NCBI RefSeq assembly: GCF_006335145.1
Contig: NZ_VDMN01000011.1
Coordinates: forward strand, 32,594-96,593
Source: Aliirhizobium smilacinae
GTDB taxonomy: Bacteria > Pseudomonadota > Alphaproteobacteria > Rhizobiales > Rhizobiaceae
Direction of reading: 5' to 3'
Length of the DNA: 64,000 bases
The notes below the pieces were generated by a model. It had not been told where the DNA came from. It saw only the letters and a program-made list of their open reading frames with translations, and did no database searches. Shown one piece after another: positions 35,000 through 43,544 of this stretch. Position numbers and translations under genes: made by a program. Positions within the stretch are counted from its first letter, which is position 1. Every line of letters starts with the position of its first letter.

Positions 35000-36143
35000 T
35001 CTGGCAATCGGCGCGGCGTTCATCGCTGGTGGCGCTGTGACAGGCGCCATCGGTTGGAGTGGTCACGCAATCCTGTTTCCCATCGGCGTTGCCTTTCCTG
35101 CGCTATGGGCATTCGCCCCCTCGCGTACCGTGGCGGCGCCTGTGGCGGCCGCCCATTTTCTGGGAGCATCGCGTGACCTTCCAATCGGAACATCGATCTT
35201 CTTTGGCGAACAGCTCGCCATCGGAATATCACTCTGGCTGTCCGCGTCGATCCTGTTCGTTCTGATTCACGCTCTGCTTTGGACCTCGAAAGGCGGCTGG
35301 AACCGTCCGCTGCGCTACGCGATCGCCGCTATTGTGATGAGCTTGCCCCCATTCGGGATCACCGGATGGGCAAGCCCGATCACGGCGGCAGGGATTCTGT
35401 TTCCGGGCTGGGGATGGCTAGGGCTGGCCGTCATGGCGACCGGCCTTCTCGTCATGACGACAAGAGCATGGCCGGCCGCTGCTGTCGTCCTCGGGGGTTT
35501 TTACGGCTGGTCTGCCGCAACGTGGACGCCCCCAGCCCTACCGGACGGATGGGCAGGGATCAACACCGAGTTCAAGTTCACCGCCCAACGTCAGTATGCA
35601 GATTATTCCCAACACATTGAGACGATAGGCATGGTCAGGGAAGCCGTAGGGCAGGGCGCGCGAACTGTCGTTCTCCCGGAAAGCGCCCTTGGCCTTTGGA
35701 GCGGCACGACCGAGCGCCTCTGGAGCCGAGAGCTTGCCGGCCTCGATGTTCGCGTGGTCGGTGGCGCGGCTGTGGTCGATCACACCGGCTACGACAATGT
35801 GATGATGGAGTTGACCCCGGAAACATCGCAGGTTCTCTACAGGCAGCGAATGCCGGTCCCCGTCTCGATGTGGCAGCCGTGGACGTCAGGTGGCGCGCAC
35901 GCTCAATTCTTTGGCGGTCCATATGTGATGATTGACGGGAGACGCGCGGCGCCACTCATCTGCTACGAGCTGCTTTTGGTCTGGCCTGTCCTGCAATCCA
36001 TGATGTACGAGCCCGATATGATCGTGGCTGTCGGCAATGGCTGGTGGACGGGCGGCTCCAACATCGTTCCCATCTTGAAAGCGAGCGGGGAGGCTTGGGC
36101 CTCGCTTTTCGATATCCCACTGGTAATGGCATTCAACGAGTAA
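34920..36143 (+). CDS. traB: TraB, membrane nitrilase-like conjugation protein
   Basis: The protein is about 407 residues from ATG 34920. Six or so membrane segments fill the first 200 residues. A carbon-nitrogen hydrolase (nitrilase) domain follows: VVLPESALGLW with the catalytic Glu and PLICYELLLVWP with the catalytic Cys. The layout resembles apolipoprotein N-acyltransferase. In Ti plasmids traB raises transfer efficiency; its substrate is not established. Gene order traA-traF-traB-traH is as in Ti plasmids. The frame extends upstream inside traF, but that part is shadow. Confidence 0.92.
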   Translation: MTRDTLAHFQPTARLASREKFSLSLRNLAIGAAFIAGGAVTGAIGWSGHAILFPIGVAFPALWAFAPSRTVAAPVAAAHFLGASRDLPIGTSIFFGEQLAIGISLWLSASILFVLIHALLWTSKGGWNRPLRYAIAAIVMSLPPFGITGWASPITAAGILFPGWGWLGLAVMATGLLVMTTRAWPAAAVVLGGFYGWSAATWTPPALPDGWAGINTEFKFTAQRQYADYSQHIETIGMVREAVGQGARTVVLPESALGLWSGTTERLWSRELAGLDVRVVGGAAVVDHTGYDNVMMELTPETSQVLYRQRMPVPVSMWQPWTSGGAHAQFFGGPYVMIDGRRAAPLICYELLLVWPVLQSMMYEPDMIVAVGNGWWTGGSNIVPILKASGEAWASLFDIPLVMAFNE

Positions 36144-36156
36144 GAAAGGATCTGCC

Positions 36157-36867
36157 ATGATCGATGCCGCATTCATCAAACAGTGTGCCGATCCGAGGCT
36201 GAGCGTCGAAATCGTTCAGCAGTTCGTGCAAGAGATCGGTGTGACTGACCCCCTTCAGGTCACCGTAAAAAGCGGTAACCGCACCTTCGCCGTGCCGAAG
36301 CCGAAAACTGTCGAGGAGGCTAAGGACCTCACCATACAGTATCTAGGCCAGGCCGTCGTTCGCGTTGGCCTCACGCGATATCCCGCTGGATATGGCATCC
36401 AGAACGCCGATGAGCTGAACATGGACCTGTTCGAACCTTGCGAAAATCTTCGGATGGGAACCGCACTGTTCAGCAAGGTCTACCGGATCGTGACGAAATG
36501 GTATGGGAACCCCCGGCCAGAGGCATTCGAGGACGCGATGCTTTCTTATGCCAGCGGATATTTCGAGGGCCAGAACGTATTCAAAGCCGAAGACCCCGGC
36601 AGTGTTGCCGTCTGGAAGCCTACCCCGGTCGAGCAGCTTTCCGCAGCTCAACTCCGCATCAGGGGTGAAGATGTGCCGGCGCAATCTTCCGATCCAGTCA
36701 GTGAGGTCATGGCCGTAGCTCCGGGTGCAGACCACACGGGCTCCCTGGAAGGGCAGGGAGTATCAGAACCGCCGTTCAGCAATCAGGATCCCAACCGGGC
36801 GCCGATGCGGATCAACCTGACCGGCATCAAGGTCCATAACGTTGAACTGGGCTCCACTGCAAAATGA
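36157..36867 (+). CDS. traH: TraH, transglycosylase-like conjugation protein
   Basis: The protein is 236 residues. AAAGGA precedes the ATG. The core has FIKQCADPRLSVEIVQQFVQ, MGTALFSKVYR and ALSYASGYFEG-type helices (AMLSYASGYFEG), resembling the VirB1/TraH family of lytic transglycosylase-like proteins. The last 70 residues are Pro/Ser-rich and probably disordered. No classical signal peptide is seen. It is the last of the four traAFBH genes. Confidence 0.88.
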   Translation: MIDAAFIKQCADPRLSVEIVQQFVQEIGVTDPLQVTVKSGNRTFAVPKPKTVEEAKDLTIQYLGQAVVRVGLTRYPAGYGIQNADELNMDLFEPCENLRMGTALFSKVYRIVTKWYGNPRPEAFEDAMLSYASGYFEGQNVFKAEDPGSVAVWKPTPVEQLSAAQLRIRGEDVPAQSSDPVSEVMAVAPGADHTGSLEGQGVSEPPFSNQDPNRAPMRINLTGIKVHNVELGSTAK

Positions 36868-37090
36868 GTGGTCATATCGTCGTTTCTGTCATTCCTTGCG
36901 CTTTGCAATGCCACCCCGCCACTCTGCGCATTTGGACATGGGGCTTCTTGCACCGACGGTCGAGGCGGCGATTGGCACGCTCGGCGTCTATCGCGACAGC
37001 TGAGCTCAGGGACCCTCCACACGAAAGCGGCAGAGTAGAAAGGACCGCGGAACAACGGTATTCCTAGACGAAGCAACGCGCGGGGCCACT

Positions 37091-38134
37091 ATGCCAACGA
37101 TATTCATCAGCCATGCGACAGCCGATCAGGCATTGGCTCACCTACTTGTCAATTTCCTTAAAGAAGCGATCGGCGTGCCGGAGCGCTCCATCTTCTGTTC
37201 CAGCATCAGCGGGCACGATATTCCGTTGGCTGCGGACTTTAACCAGTACATCAAGGACATGATCAAAGAGCCTGAATTGGTCATCATCCTAATGACCCCC
37301 ACCTATATGGAACGCCCTTTTTGCCTCATGGAACTTGGAGCGACATGGGTTCGCTCGCATCAGGCGGTTCCGATTGTTGTCCCTCCCGTCAGCTATGGCG
37401 ACGTTACACGGACACTTGGCCTGACGCAGTCGTGGGAAATCACAAAACCCGAGGGTTTGCAAAAGCTCCGCGAGAAGGTCAGCCAAGCTTTTCCGGAAGC
37501 CATTATCGAGTACCGTTCACCTCAGACCTGGGACGCGAAGCGCGAACGCTGGAAGCAACAATTGCCGGACATTCTGGATGCCCTGCCGGGATCCTCTTTC
37601 GTCGAAAAAACGGTGTTTCAAGACGCTCAGCGCCTGATTGCAGATCAGGCGCGCGAAGTGCAAGAGCTCGCCCAGAAACTGGTAGAGAAGGAGGCCGAAA
37701 TCATTGTCGCGCGGGGCAAGCTTGAGAACCTGATAGGATCGGGGCGGGTTTTGGTCATCGAGGATGAGCCCCTGATCGCGCTCGATCTGGAGCAACTGCT
37801 CACCGACGCAGGGTTCAAAGTGATAGGTGTCGCCCAGACTGGCGGCGAGGGACGAAAACTTGCCGAGCGCCACATCCCAGAGTTCATTGTGTCGGAGATC
37901 CAGTTCAAGGACGGTACCAACGGAAAGCGAATGCTGTTCGATATTGCGGAGAAGATTGACTGTGCGTTGATAATGGTCACGGCCTACCATGAGCTTCTTT
38001 TGAAAGAACCTCGTCCGATCGGCTACCTCGTCTCAAAGCCACTCGAACCGGCGGAATTCACAAGCGTCATGTACAAAGCGGCCCGCGAGCGGCAAGAGTA
38101 TTCAGAGATTCGCGCGAAGCTGACTGCTCGCTGA
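37091..38134 (+). CDS. TIR domain - coiled coil - response-regulator receiver fusion
   Basis: The protein is 347 residues. Residues 1-150 are a TIR domain: TIFISHATADQALA, LVIILMTPTYMER, then CLMELGATW, where Glu81 is in the position of the catalytic Glu of NAD-cleaving TIRs. Residues 160-215 are a charged helix, probably a coiled coil. Residues 218-335 are a receiver: VLVIEDEPLIALDLEQLL (acid pocket), MVTAY (Thr) and LVSKPLEP (Lys). At the phospho-acceptor place the sequence is IVSEIQF, so Asp is replaced by Glu269, which may mimic constant phosphorylation. TIR domains are NADases in many anti-phage systems. It sits just after traH, where Ti plasmids carry quorum regulators. GGGG lies 6 bases before the ATG. 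Confidence 0.85.
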   Translation: MPTIFISHATADQALAHLLVNFLKEAIGVPERSIFCSSISGHDIPLAADFNQYIKDMIKEPELVIILMTPTYMERPFCLMELGATWVRSHQAVPIVVPPVSYGDVTRTLGLTQSWEITKPEGLQKLREKVSQAFPEAIIEYRSPQTWDAKRERWKQQLPDILDALPGSSFVEKTVFQDAQRLIADQAREVQELAQKLVEKEAEIIVARGKLENLIGSGRVLVIEDEPLIALDLEQLLTDAGFKVIGVAQTGGEGRKLAERHIPEFIVSEIQFKDGTNGKRMLFDIAEKIDCALIMVTAYHELLLKEPRPIGYLVSKPLEPAEFTSVMYKAARERQEYSEIRAKLTAR

Positions 38135-38285
38135 TCCGTTCTGAGGTCTTGATAGGTGTTGAGGTTATTCGGCTGGACGCGCGCCTTACGCCCTTCGCAA
38201 AGGGAGGGCGGGAAAAGGCCGAGCAGACGCATTGGGTTTCGGCCGGAATCATAGCGTATCGATCGCAGCGTCGGCAATCAACAAG

Positions 38286-38609
38286 CTAGTATCCCTCCGG
38301 GCTGGATAGGTATTCCTGATGGCGGTTCAGGGCCGCTGTTGGCTTGTTTTCGATCTTGTGTTCCAGCGTCAGATCTTCGAAAAAATAGGTGATCGGCACG
38401 CTTAGAACGGTAGCAATTTCGTACAGTTTGGAAGTGCTGATACGGTTGGCTCCGCGCTCGTATTTTTGCACCTGCTGGAAAGTGAGTCCGAGCCCGTCCC
38501 CAAGAGTGCTCTGAGACATTCCCAGCTGGTTACGCCGCATGCGAACACGCTGGCCCACATAGATATCAACCGGATGTGGACCGTCTTGCGTCGTGTCGTC
38601 TCTGCTCAT
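38286..38609 (-). CDS. XRE-family transcription regulator
   Basis: The protein is 107 residues from ATG 38609 (the frame opens 7 codons earlier). A helix-turn-helix fills residues 15-75: VGQRVRMRRNQLGMSQSTLG, LTFQQVQKYERGANRIS. This FQQ-QKYERGANR form is the common rhizobial type. It is about 55% identical over this domain to the regulator at 50551-50985. It ends 151 bases from the TIR-receiver gene, convergent to it. Its target genes are not shown by the sequence. Confidence 0.85.
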   Translation of the reverse strand: MSRDDTTQDGPHPVDIYVGQRVRMRRNQLGMSQSTLGDGLGLTFQQVQKYERGANRISTSKLYEIATVLSVPITYFFEDLTLEHKIENKPTAALNRHQEYLSSPEGY

Positions 38610-38871
38610 TAATCCCTCTCGTCTAGGCATGTGGCTCCGCCAGAGGCTGTTCTTGGTCGATACGATGAAGTACCAAGAATCGCGTCTGGGAGTAGATCGT
38701 CTGCGGTATAGTCAGGTTACCAGCGCATCGAGGGGAGGGCCAAGCGCCAGCGCTAAGAATATCTTTGGATGAGCCTGGGGAAATGACGCAGTCAGGTTTC
38801 ACAAATCTCGTATGCGACGGGCCATCTTGCCCGGTGAAATAAGTGCCCTTTCGCGTCCAGTACCAGACCGA

Positions 38872-39906
38872 TCAAAGGGCAATCGCGAGGCGGATAGCCT
38901 TGTGATCAGAAATGTTATCCATTGGGAGCACATCATAGACCAAACTATTCACGCCGGGAGATGTGAAGATATAATCGGGGCGCCAGAGAGAGAGGCCAAA
39001 TATCGACCATGTCATGGGGTTGCTGAAGCCAGCCGCCAGTACGCTATCGCATAATTTGCCTGTTGCCGATCGGAAGTTTGCCATCGACGTGGTAGAATTG
39101 AAGTCTCCGGCTAGGACAACCGGATACGGGCTTTCGTCAATCGCTGCACTCAATTTTTTGAACTCTTCACGGCGTACAGAGAACCGGAATCTTATGAAGT
39201 CATAGAAGTCTCGATCGCGGGCGTCTAGGCTCAGCGATAGATGCACCGGTATGTGCACGTTGATGATCCTGATGACGCGCGTTGAGGGGGTAATTATATC
39301 AACGTAGAGAAAAGGTATTCTCGCATCATCCTTATTATCCGACAAGACCTCCAAATTCGTTGCGATCATCAGTTCACCCTTGCGGATGATGTTGCGATAG
39401 CTTGACCACGGAAAATCTGGAGGTGTGTAGGCGACGTACTTTTGGCGAACGTCGCTTTGGACTTCTTGAAGTGCGACGACGTCTGCATTTGCCCGTAGAA
39501 TATTGGTACCAACGGTCGAATACCGACCATCGCCCCAGAACTCGGTATTCCAGCTGAGGACCGTAATTGGGGGCGAAGTTGTAGGAGAAGGTTTGCACTC
39601 AGGCCGGGGGAAAAATTGGTGGGCTACGTCTGTCTTAGGCAGGCACACGACGAGAGCTGACACCAATGTAAGTGACCACGCCCAGCGCCGGTAGCGCATA
39701 AATGGAACCGTCGCAGAAAGAAGAACGGGAACAACGATCAGAACAGATGTTGGAGTGCTATCCCAAGGCACCCAAAACCATACAAACGGGTCGGTTGCTA
39801 GCCAGAAAATGAGCAGAATTGACCATGTGACCGTAGCTATCTGGCCTAGCTTGCCGATGCGAGAGTCTTTGGAACGTTGTCCAGCGAATGTGGTAATTGC
39901 TGCCAT
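38872..39906 (-). CDS. Membrane endonuclease/exonuclease/phosphatase-family protein
   Basis: The protein is 344 residues. Three hydrophobic segments fill the first 95. The EEP fold follows: VLSWNTEFWG, ADVVALQEVQ (catalytic Glu), VVLAGDFNST (Asp and Asn) and NISDHKAI (catalytic His). All catalytic blocks are present. Membrane-anchored EEP proteins of this size include sphingomyelinase-like and inositol-phosphatase-like enzymes. It lies 6 bases downstream of the phosphatidylserine synthase gene on the same strand, so a phospholipid or lipid-linked substrate is more likely than DNA. This is an inference from neighbourhood. Confidence 0.8.
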   Translation of the reverse strand: MAAITTFAGQRSKDSRIGKLGQIATVTWSILLIFWLATDPFVWFWVPWDSTPTSVLIVVPVLLSATVPFMRYRRWAWSLTLVSALVVCLPKTDVAHQFFPRPECKPSPTTSPPITVLSWNTEFWGDGRYSTVGTNILRANADVVALQEVQSDVRQKYVAYTPPDFPWSSYRNIIRKGELMIATNLEVLSDNKDDARIPFLYVDIITPSTRVIRIINVHIPVHLSLSLDARDRDFYDFIRFRFSVRREEFKKLSAAIDESPYPVVLAGDFNSTTSMANFRSATGKLCDSVLAAGFSNPMTWSIFGLSLWRPDYIFTSPGVNSLVYDVLPMDNISDHKAIRLAIAL

Positions 39907-39912
39907 TATCGT

Positions 39913-40755
39913 TCACGTACCAGGATGCTTCAGGCTATCCCGCCTTCGGCTTGTTCTCATGAGAATGAGGGAGATCGGAACGGATGCAACGTATCCTAAA
40001 ACTGCAAAAGTAAGGACGCTCCAGTAAGGGAAAAGCAAGAAACAGCCGCCCAGCAGCAGCGTGCCGGCGAGGATCTTCGCCGAGCTTAGACGAGCGGCAA
40101 TCATTTTTGATGAGATTGTCGGAACAGTCGATACCATCAAGAATGAGGTGGTGATCATCACGAAAGCAGTGCCTAGCCAACTCTGAGACCACGTGGACCC
40201 GGAGGAAAAGGTCCACATAAGCGGAAGTAGAGCACACATCGCGCCAGCTGGCGCTGGAACGCCTTGAAAAAACCCAGGGTCCGATTTGGCCTCTAGCTTC
40301 GTCAGTGCCGCTGCGTTGAACCGTGCCAAGCGGTACGCACAGCAAAGCACGTAGAAGGCGATTATCGGAAAACCAATCGTTGGCGAGGTCTCCAACCCCC
40401 AAATATACACGATAATTCCGGGGGCGATGCCGAAGCTTAGGAAGTCAACGAGTGAGTCAAGCTCCACGCCAAACTGCGAAGCACAATTAAATCGCCGTGC
40501 TGCTTGTCCGTCAATGGCGTCGAAGGCAGCGGCCGTAAGCACGAAGAGCACAGCCTGTTCGAACCGTTCGGCCATGGCGCAATTGATAGCGATAAGGCCG
40601 CAAAGTGCACTGGCTGACGTCACCAATGTCGGAATGGCGATCGCTGGGACACCAAAAACAGACGGGACAATTCTTCCAGTTGTTTCGCCCGCGTTACTCG
40701 GGGGCCGATCGCTTGTTGCCGATTCTGAGGGCGGGATCAGGTTCGGTGATACCAT
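39913..40755 (-). CDS. pssA: CDP-diacylglycerol-serine O-phosphatidyltransferase-like enzyme
   Basis: The protein is 280 residues. It carries the CDP-alcohol phosphotransferase signature DAIDGQAARRF...GVELDSLVD (D-x2-D-G-x2-A-R-x8-G-x3-D-x3-D) near residues 90-115 and about seven membrane segments. The order and the GxELDSLxDxxSFGxAP block fit phosphatidylserine synthase type II. A chromosomal copy is expected in any rhizobium, so this is an extra one. It sits between the EEP gene and the UbiA-like gene in one leftward run. The precise alcohol acceptor is not certain. Confidence 0.85.
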   Translation of the reverse strand: MVSPNLIPPSESATSDRPPSNAGETTGRIVPSVFGVPAIAIPTLVTSASALCGLIAINCAMAERFEQAVLFVLTAAAFDAIDGQAARRFNCASQFGVELDSLVDFLSFGIAPGIIVYIWGLETSPTIGFPIIAFYVLCCAYRLARFNAAALTKLEAKSDPGFFQGVPAPAGAMCALLPLMWTFSSGSTWSQSWLGTAFVMITTSFLMVSTVPTISSKMIAARLSSAKILAGTLLLGGCFLLFPYWSVLTFAVLGYVASVPISLILMRTSRRRDSLKHPGT

Positions 40756-40780
40756 TGAGAAGTCCTTCCTGACAAAGTAC

Positions 40781-41737
40781 TCATACGAAGGGCGATATGG
40801 ACAGCCAGTAGAATGCTGCTGCCGTCAGCCCGCTCAGCAGTGTGAAGGGATCTCTAATGAAAAAGTCGACGGGATTGTCCCCGGTCGACTCTACATAGAT
40901 GCCCTGCAAGTACCGGAAGATAAGAGCGGTAACGCTTAGAGCCGAGAGGCAAGTAAATAGGGCGGCTGAACCCGTGGAACTGCGAATGAGATCAATCACA
41001 TGAAGCCAGAAAAATATGCCAGACGATATGACCGTCGCAGACAGCAATGAGTCTAGGAAGGCAAGATTGTAATGCTGAAGAACGACGCGATGCTTGGCAT
41101 TCGGATCCGCGGCCTGCGAAAGGATAATTTCCTGACGGCGCTTCCCGACTGAGATGAAAGCACAAAAAAAGAAGACAAACGCCATAAGCTCGTGAGAAAC
41201 CGCCAATCCAACGACTTCCGTTCCGACAAACACTCTTACGACAAATCCGGCTGCGACGCAAAATATCTCAATTATCGGAATTTTCTTCAGGTAAAAGCTA
41301 TAAAGGATGTTCAGTAGTAGATAGCTGATCATCATAAAACCTGCGGAGATCGGCAACAAAGCTCCGAGCATGATGGCTAGCAAAAGAAGCGATGCCATCA
41401 TTCGCAATGCTATGGTGGGTGATATTGCCCCACTGGCAATTGGTCTGTATTTCTTCTTGGGATGAGCGCGGTCACTCTCCGCATCTGCAATGTCATTGAT
41501 GATATACACAGATGAAGCGAGAAAGCAGAACCCAAAATAGAGAACGATACTATCGATTAGAGCGATCGATCCGGCTCCTGGCGAAAGAATGAGGGGAGCA
41601 AAAACGAGAGCATTTTTGGGCCATTGTCTGACGCGTAATAGATTGGCGCCGTCGCGGAGAGCGCTGTTCACAACAGCCGCGCGAGAGGGTAACGGAGGCT
41701 TATCGCGTTTAGTCACGCTGCAAATATCGTCTGGCAT
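40781..41737 (-). CDS. UbiA-family prenyltransferase, decaprenyl-phosphate phosphoribosyltransferase-like
   Basis: The protein is about 318 residues from ATG 41737 (AAGGA 8 bases upstream; the frame opens 31 codons earlier inside the neighbour). It has LLRVRQWPKNALVFAPLI and YIINDIADAESDRAHPKKK, the first Asp-rich motif in the form NDxxDxxxDxxHPxKxxRP, typical of polyprenyl-phosphate phosphoribosyltransferases (Rv3806c, NoeC-like). About eight membrane segments follow. Such enzymes attach phosphoribose to a polyprenyl phosphate, a first step to lipid-linked pentoses. The next gene, a dehydrogenase/epimerase, could act on the product. No DprE1-type oxidase is seen. Confidence 0.8.
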   Translation of the reverse strand: MPDDICSVTKRDKPPLPSRAAVVNSALRDGANLLRVRQWPKNALVFAPLILSPGAGSIALIDSIVLYFGFCFLASSVYIINDIADAESDRAHPKKKYRPIASGAISPTIALRMMASLLLLAIMLGALLPISAGFMMISYLLLNILYSFYLKKIPIIEIFCVAAGFVVRVFVGTEVVGLAVSHELMAFVFFFCAFISVGKRRQEIILSQAADPNAKHRVVLQHYNLAFLDSLLSATVISSGIFFWLHVIDLIRSSTGSAALFTCLSALSVTALIFRYLQGIYVESTGDNPVDFFIRDPFTLLSGLTAAAFYWLSISPFV

Positions 41738-41787
41738 TTCCGGTAATCCTTGACCCGTTCGTGTCGTGGTAACTGAAATCCAGGCGA

Positions 41788-42819
41788 TTAAAGAACGGTT
41801 TTGCCAATTCTGAGCGCCCCTTGCTTCCACAAGGACGTATGGCTGACGCCTGTCTCTTTACTCAGCGAAGGTCGGTTGTCGCAGTACCACCTATAAGTTT
41901 CCAGCAAGGCATCCTTGTTCGAATACCGTGCGGAAAAACCGAGTATGTCCTTCGCCTTGGCGGTTTCCACGTAAGATCCTGAAACGAGCTTCAGATACAG
42001 GCGCTTATAGACTGGCGATAATCGGGTAGCCTCGAGAGCTTGCAATATGAACGCAGCGGGCCTTAGTGGGAGAGGGATAATCCGCTTGCCGTGACCAGCT
42101 GCGTCCAAGACAGCCTGGAAGTCTTCTCGAACAGTAGTGAACTCATGAGCAGCGATGTTGAAAGTGTCGTTAGCGCAGGGGTGTTGCATCGCCAAATCGG
42201 TGACGGCACAAAGATCGCTGACATGCAAAAACTGGTAGGGTACTTCCCCTGATCCGACGACCGGGAAATGATGACCTTCGTACGCCCACTCGAAGAGCAT
42301 CCCGAACAGTCCCAGTCTTCCCGGCCCCAAGAATGCCTTGGGGCGGAGGATCGCCACCTGAAGGCCGATCTGCCTGTATTCTTCGCATGCAAGCTCGGCC
42401 TCGATTTTTGCGCTGTTGTAAGCATCGTAAGGCAGGCGCTCGTCTTCTTCTGATGAAGGGACCTTGTCCGGAACGCCGTAAACCGCCGTCGACGAAAGGT
42501 GTATGAAACGTTTGACATTAGATGCTAGCGCCTGGTGAAGCAGGGTTTTGGTACCGAGCACGTCGATGGAGAAAATTTCCTCGTTCTTGTAGCTAGGCAA
42601 TGCAGCAGCAGCATGGATAACGAAATCGACACTCTGCATGGCAATTCGAACATCGTAGAGATTACGGATATCTCCGCGAATTTCGTGAACTTTTGTCGCC
42701 AGCATCTGAGGGAGCGGTGCGATATCAAGAGAACGAATGTCGCGATACCCACGATCAAATAAATAGTTGATCATAGCGCGCCCGAAAACACCTGCGCCAC
42801 CTGTAATAAGAACGGTCAT
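41788..42819 (-). CDS. NAD-dependent sugar epimerase/dehydratase (extended SDR)
   Basis: The protein is 343 residues. The Rossmann site VLITGGAGVFGRAM, an HAAAALP block, HLSSTAVYG and the catalytic pair YNSAKIEAE (YxxxK) are all present. Members of this group act on nucleotide sugars or polyprenyl-linked sugars. Its start opens the leftward run with the UbiA-like, PssA-like and EEP genes, with gaps of 6-50 bases, so it is probably the first gene of an operon. The promoter should lie in 42820-42944, where a dyad and an A/T-rich palindrome are visible. Confidence 0.82.
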   Translation of the reverse strand: MTVLITGGAGVFGRAMINYLFDRGYRDIRSLDIAPLPQMLATKVHEIRGDIRNLYDVRIAMQSVDFVIHAAAALPSYKNEEIFSIDVLGTKTLLHQALASNVKRFIHLSSTAVYGVPDKVPSSEEDERLPYDAYNSAKIEAELACEEYRQIGLQVAILRPKAFLGPGRLGLFGMLFEWAYEGHHFPVVGSGEVPYQFLHVSDLCAVTDLAMQHPCANDTFNIAAHEFTTVREDFQAVLDAAGHGKRIIPLPLRPAAFILQALEATRLSPVYKRLYLKLVSGSYVETAKAKDILGFSARYSNKDALLETYRWYCDNRPSLSKETGVSHTSLWKQGALRIGKTVL

Positions 42820-42872
42820 GTCGCGCTCCTTTGCAGCCTCGTGTTTCGAGAGAAGCTTGTAAAGAAACGATA

Positions 42873-42901
42873 TTCAACTATACATTGAACAATATATTAT
42901 A
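42873..42901. promoter_or_regulatory. Dyad and A/T palindrome upstream of the epimerase gene
   Basis: TTCAA-CTATACA-TTGAA (42873-42889) is directly followed by ACAATATATTAT. The second element is near-palindromic and recurs exactly upstream of the sulfatase-fold transferase gene at 44611-44622. These are the only promoter-like signals in the 125-base gap. A shared regulator for the two lipid transcripts is possible. Confidence 0.35.
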
Positions 42902-42944
42902 GAATGTCAGATCAGCGGGAACGCAGTATTTACATCGAGAAAGT

Positions 42945-43544
42945 CTAGACTGGAAATAGGCAATGTGTGAGATGCGAAAAAGGCCTGCGCGTTATCTTGT
43001 AAACAGTTGCAGGGGGCAGGTTTGAGTAGGTTTTACCTACTAGGGAGGCTTTTAAATGAAGACGATCGAGTATGCGGCGAGATACTGGGCAACTACGCCC
43101 ATAGGTGAACTGATAAAAAGCCCCGCCGGGTTCTAAATGAGCGAAAGTGCCGACTAGAATCTTGACGACCTTGCTTTGAGAGAAGCTTAGAAGAGGCAGT
43201 CCACTTATCACGGTCTGCACAATGGCCAGATCGGGGTGACGCCGGTACAGAGCAGCGGCGTCGGAATTGATGACTTGAGCGAGCGGGAAGCGTAACGCAA
43301 GCGACCGGGCAAAATCAGGATCGAACTCCACCAAGGCCAAATTTTCTTCGAGCACCCCTCGATCAATGAGTGCGCGAGTGAACACGCCTGTGCCGGGACC
43401 CAGTTCAAGTACCCTGCCAGAGCAGCCAGGTACGCCGCTCGTAATGAGGCGAGCAAGGGCTGAGCCTGAAGGGACGATCGCGCCAACGCGAAGGGGAGCG
43501 GAGATCCATGCGCGCAGAAACGGTAACGTATCTGAATGGATCAT
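42945..43544 (-). CDS. PmtA-like SAM-dependent methyltransferase
   Basis: The protein is 199 residues. The SAM site is VLELGPGTGVFTRALI near residue 45, and the N-terminus FLRAWISAPLRVGAIVPSG is the form found in phospholipid N-methyltransferases of the Sinorhizobium PmtA type. These make phosphatidylcholine from phosphatidylethanolamine. Its start overlaps the end of the flippase-like gene by 4 bases, so they are coupled. Other small methyltransferases share this motif, so the substrate is inferred from the lipid neighbours. Confidence 0.78.
   Translation of the reverse strand: MIHSDTLPFLRAWISAPLRVGAIVPSGSALARLITSGVPGCSGRVLELGPGTGVFTRALIDRGVLEENLALVEFDPDFARSLALRFPLAQVINSDAAALYRRHPDLAIVQTVISGLPLLSFSQSKVVKILVGTFAHLEPGGAFYQFTYGRSCPVSRRILDRLHLKASLVGKTYSNLPPATVYKITRRPFSHLTHCLFPV

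Noticed and set aside
36864..37067. A 67-codon frame starting at the traH stop (ATGA).
   Set aside because: Arg/His-rich composition and no family resemblance; it looks like a chance frame before the TIR-receiver gene.
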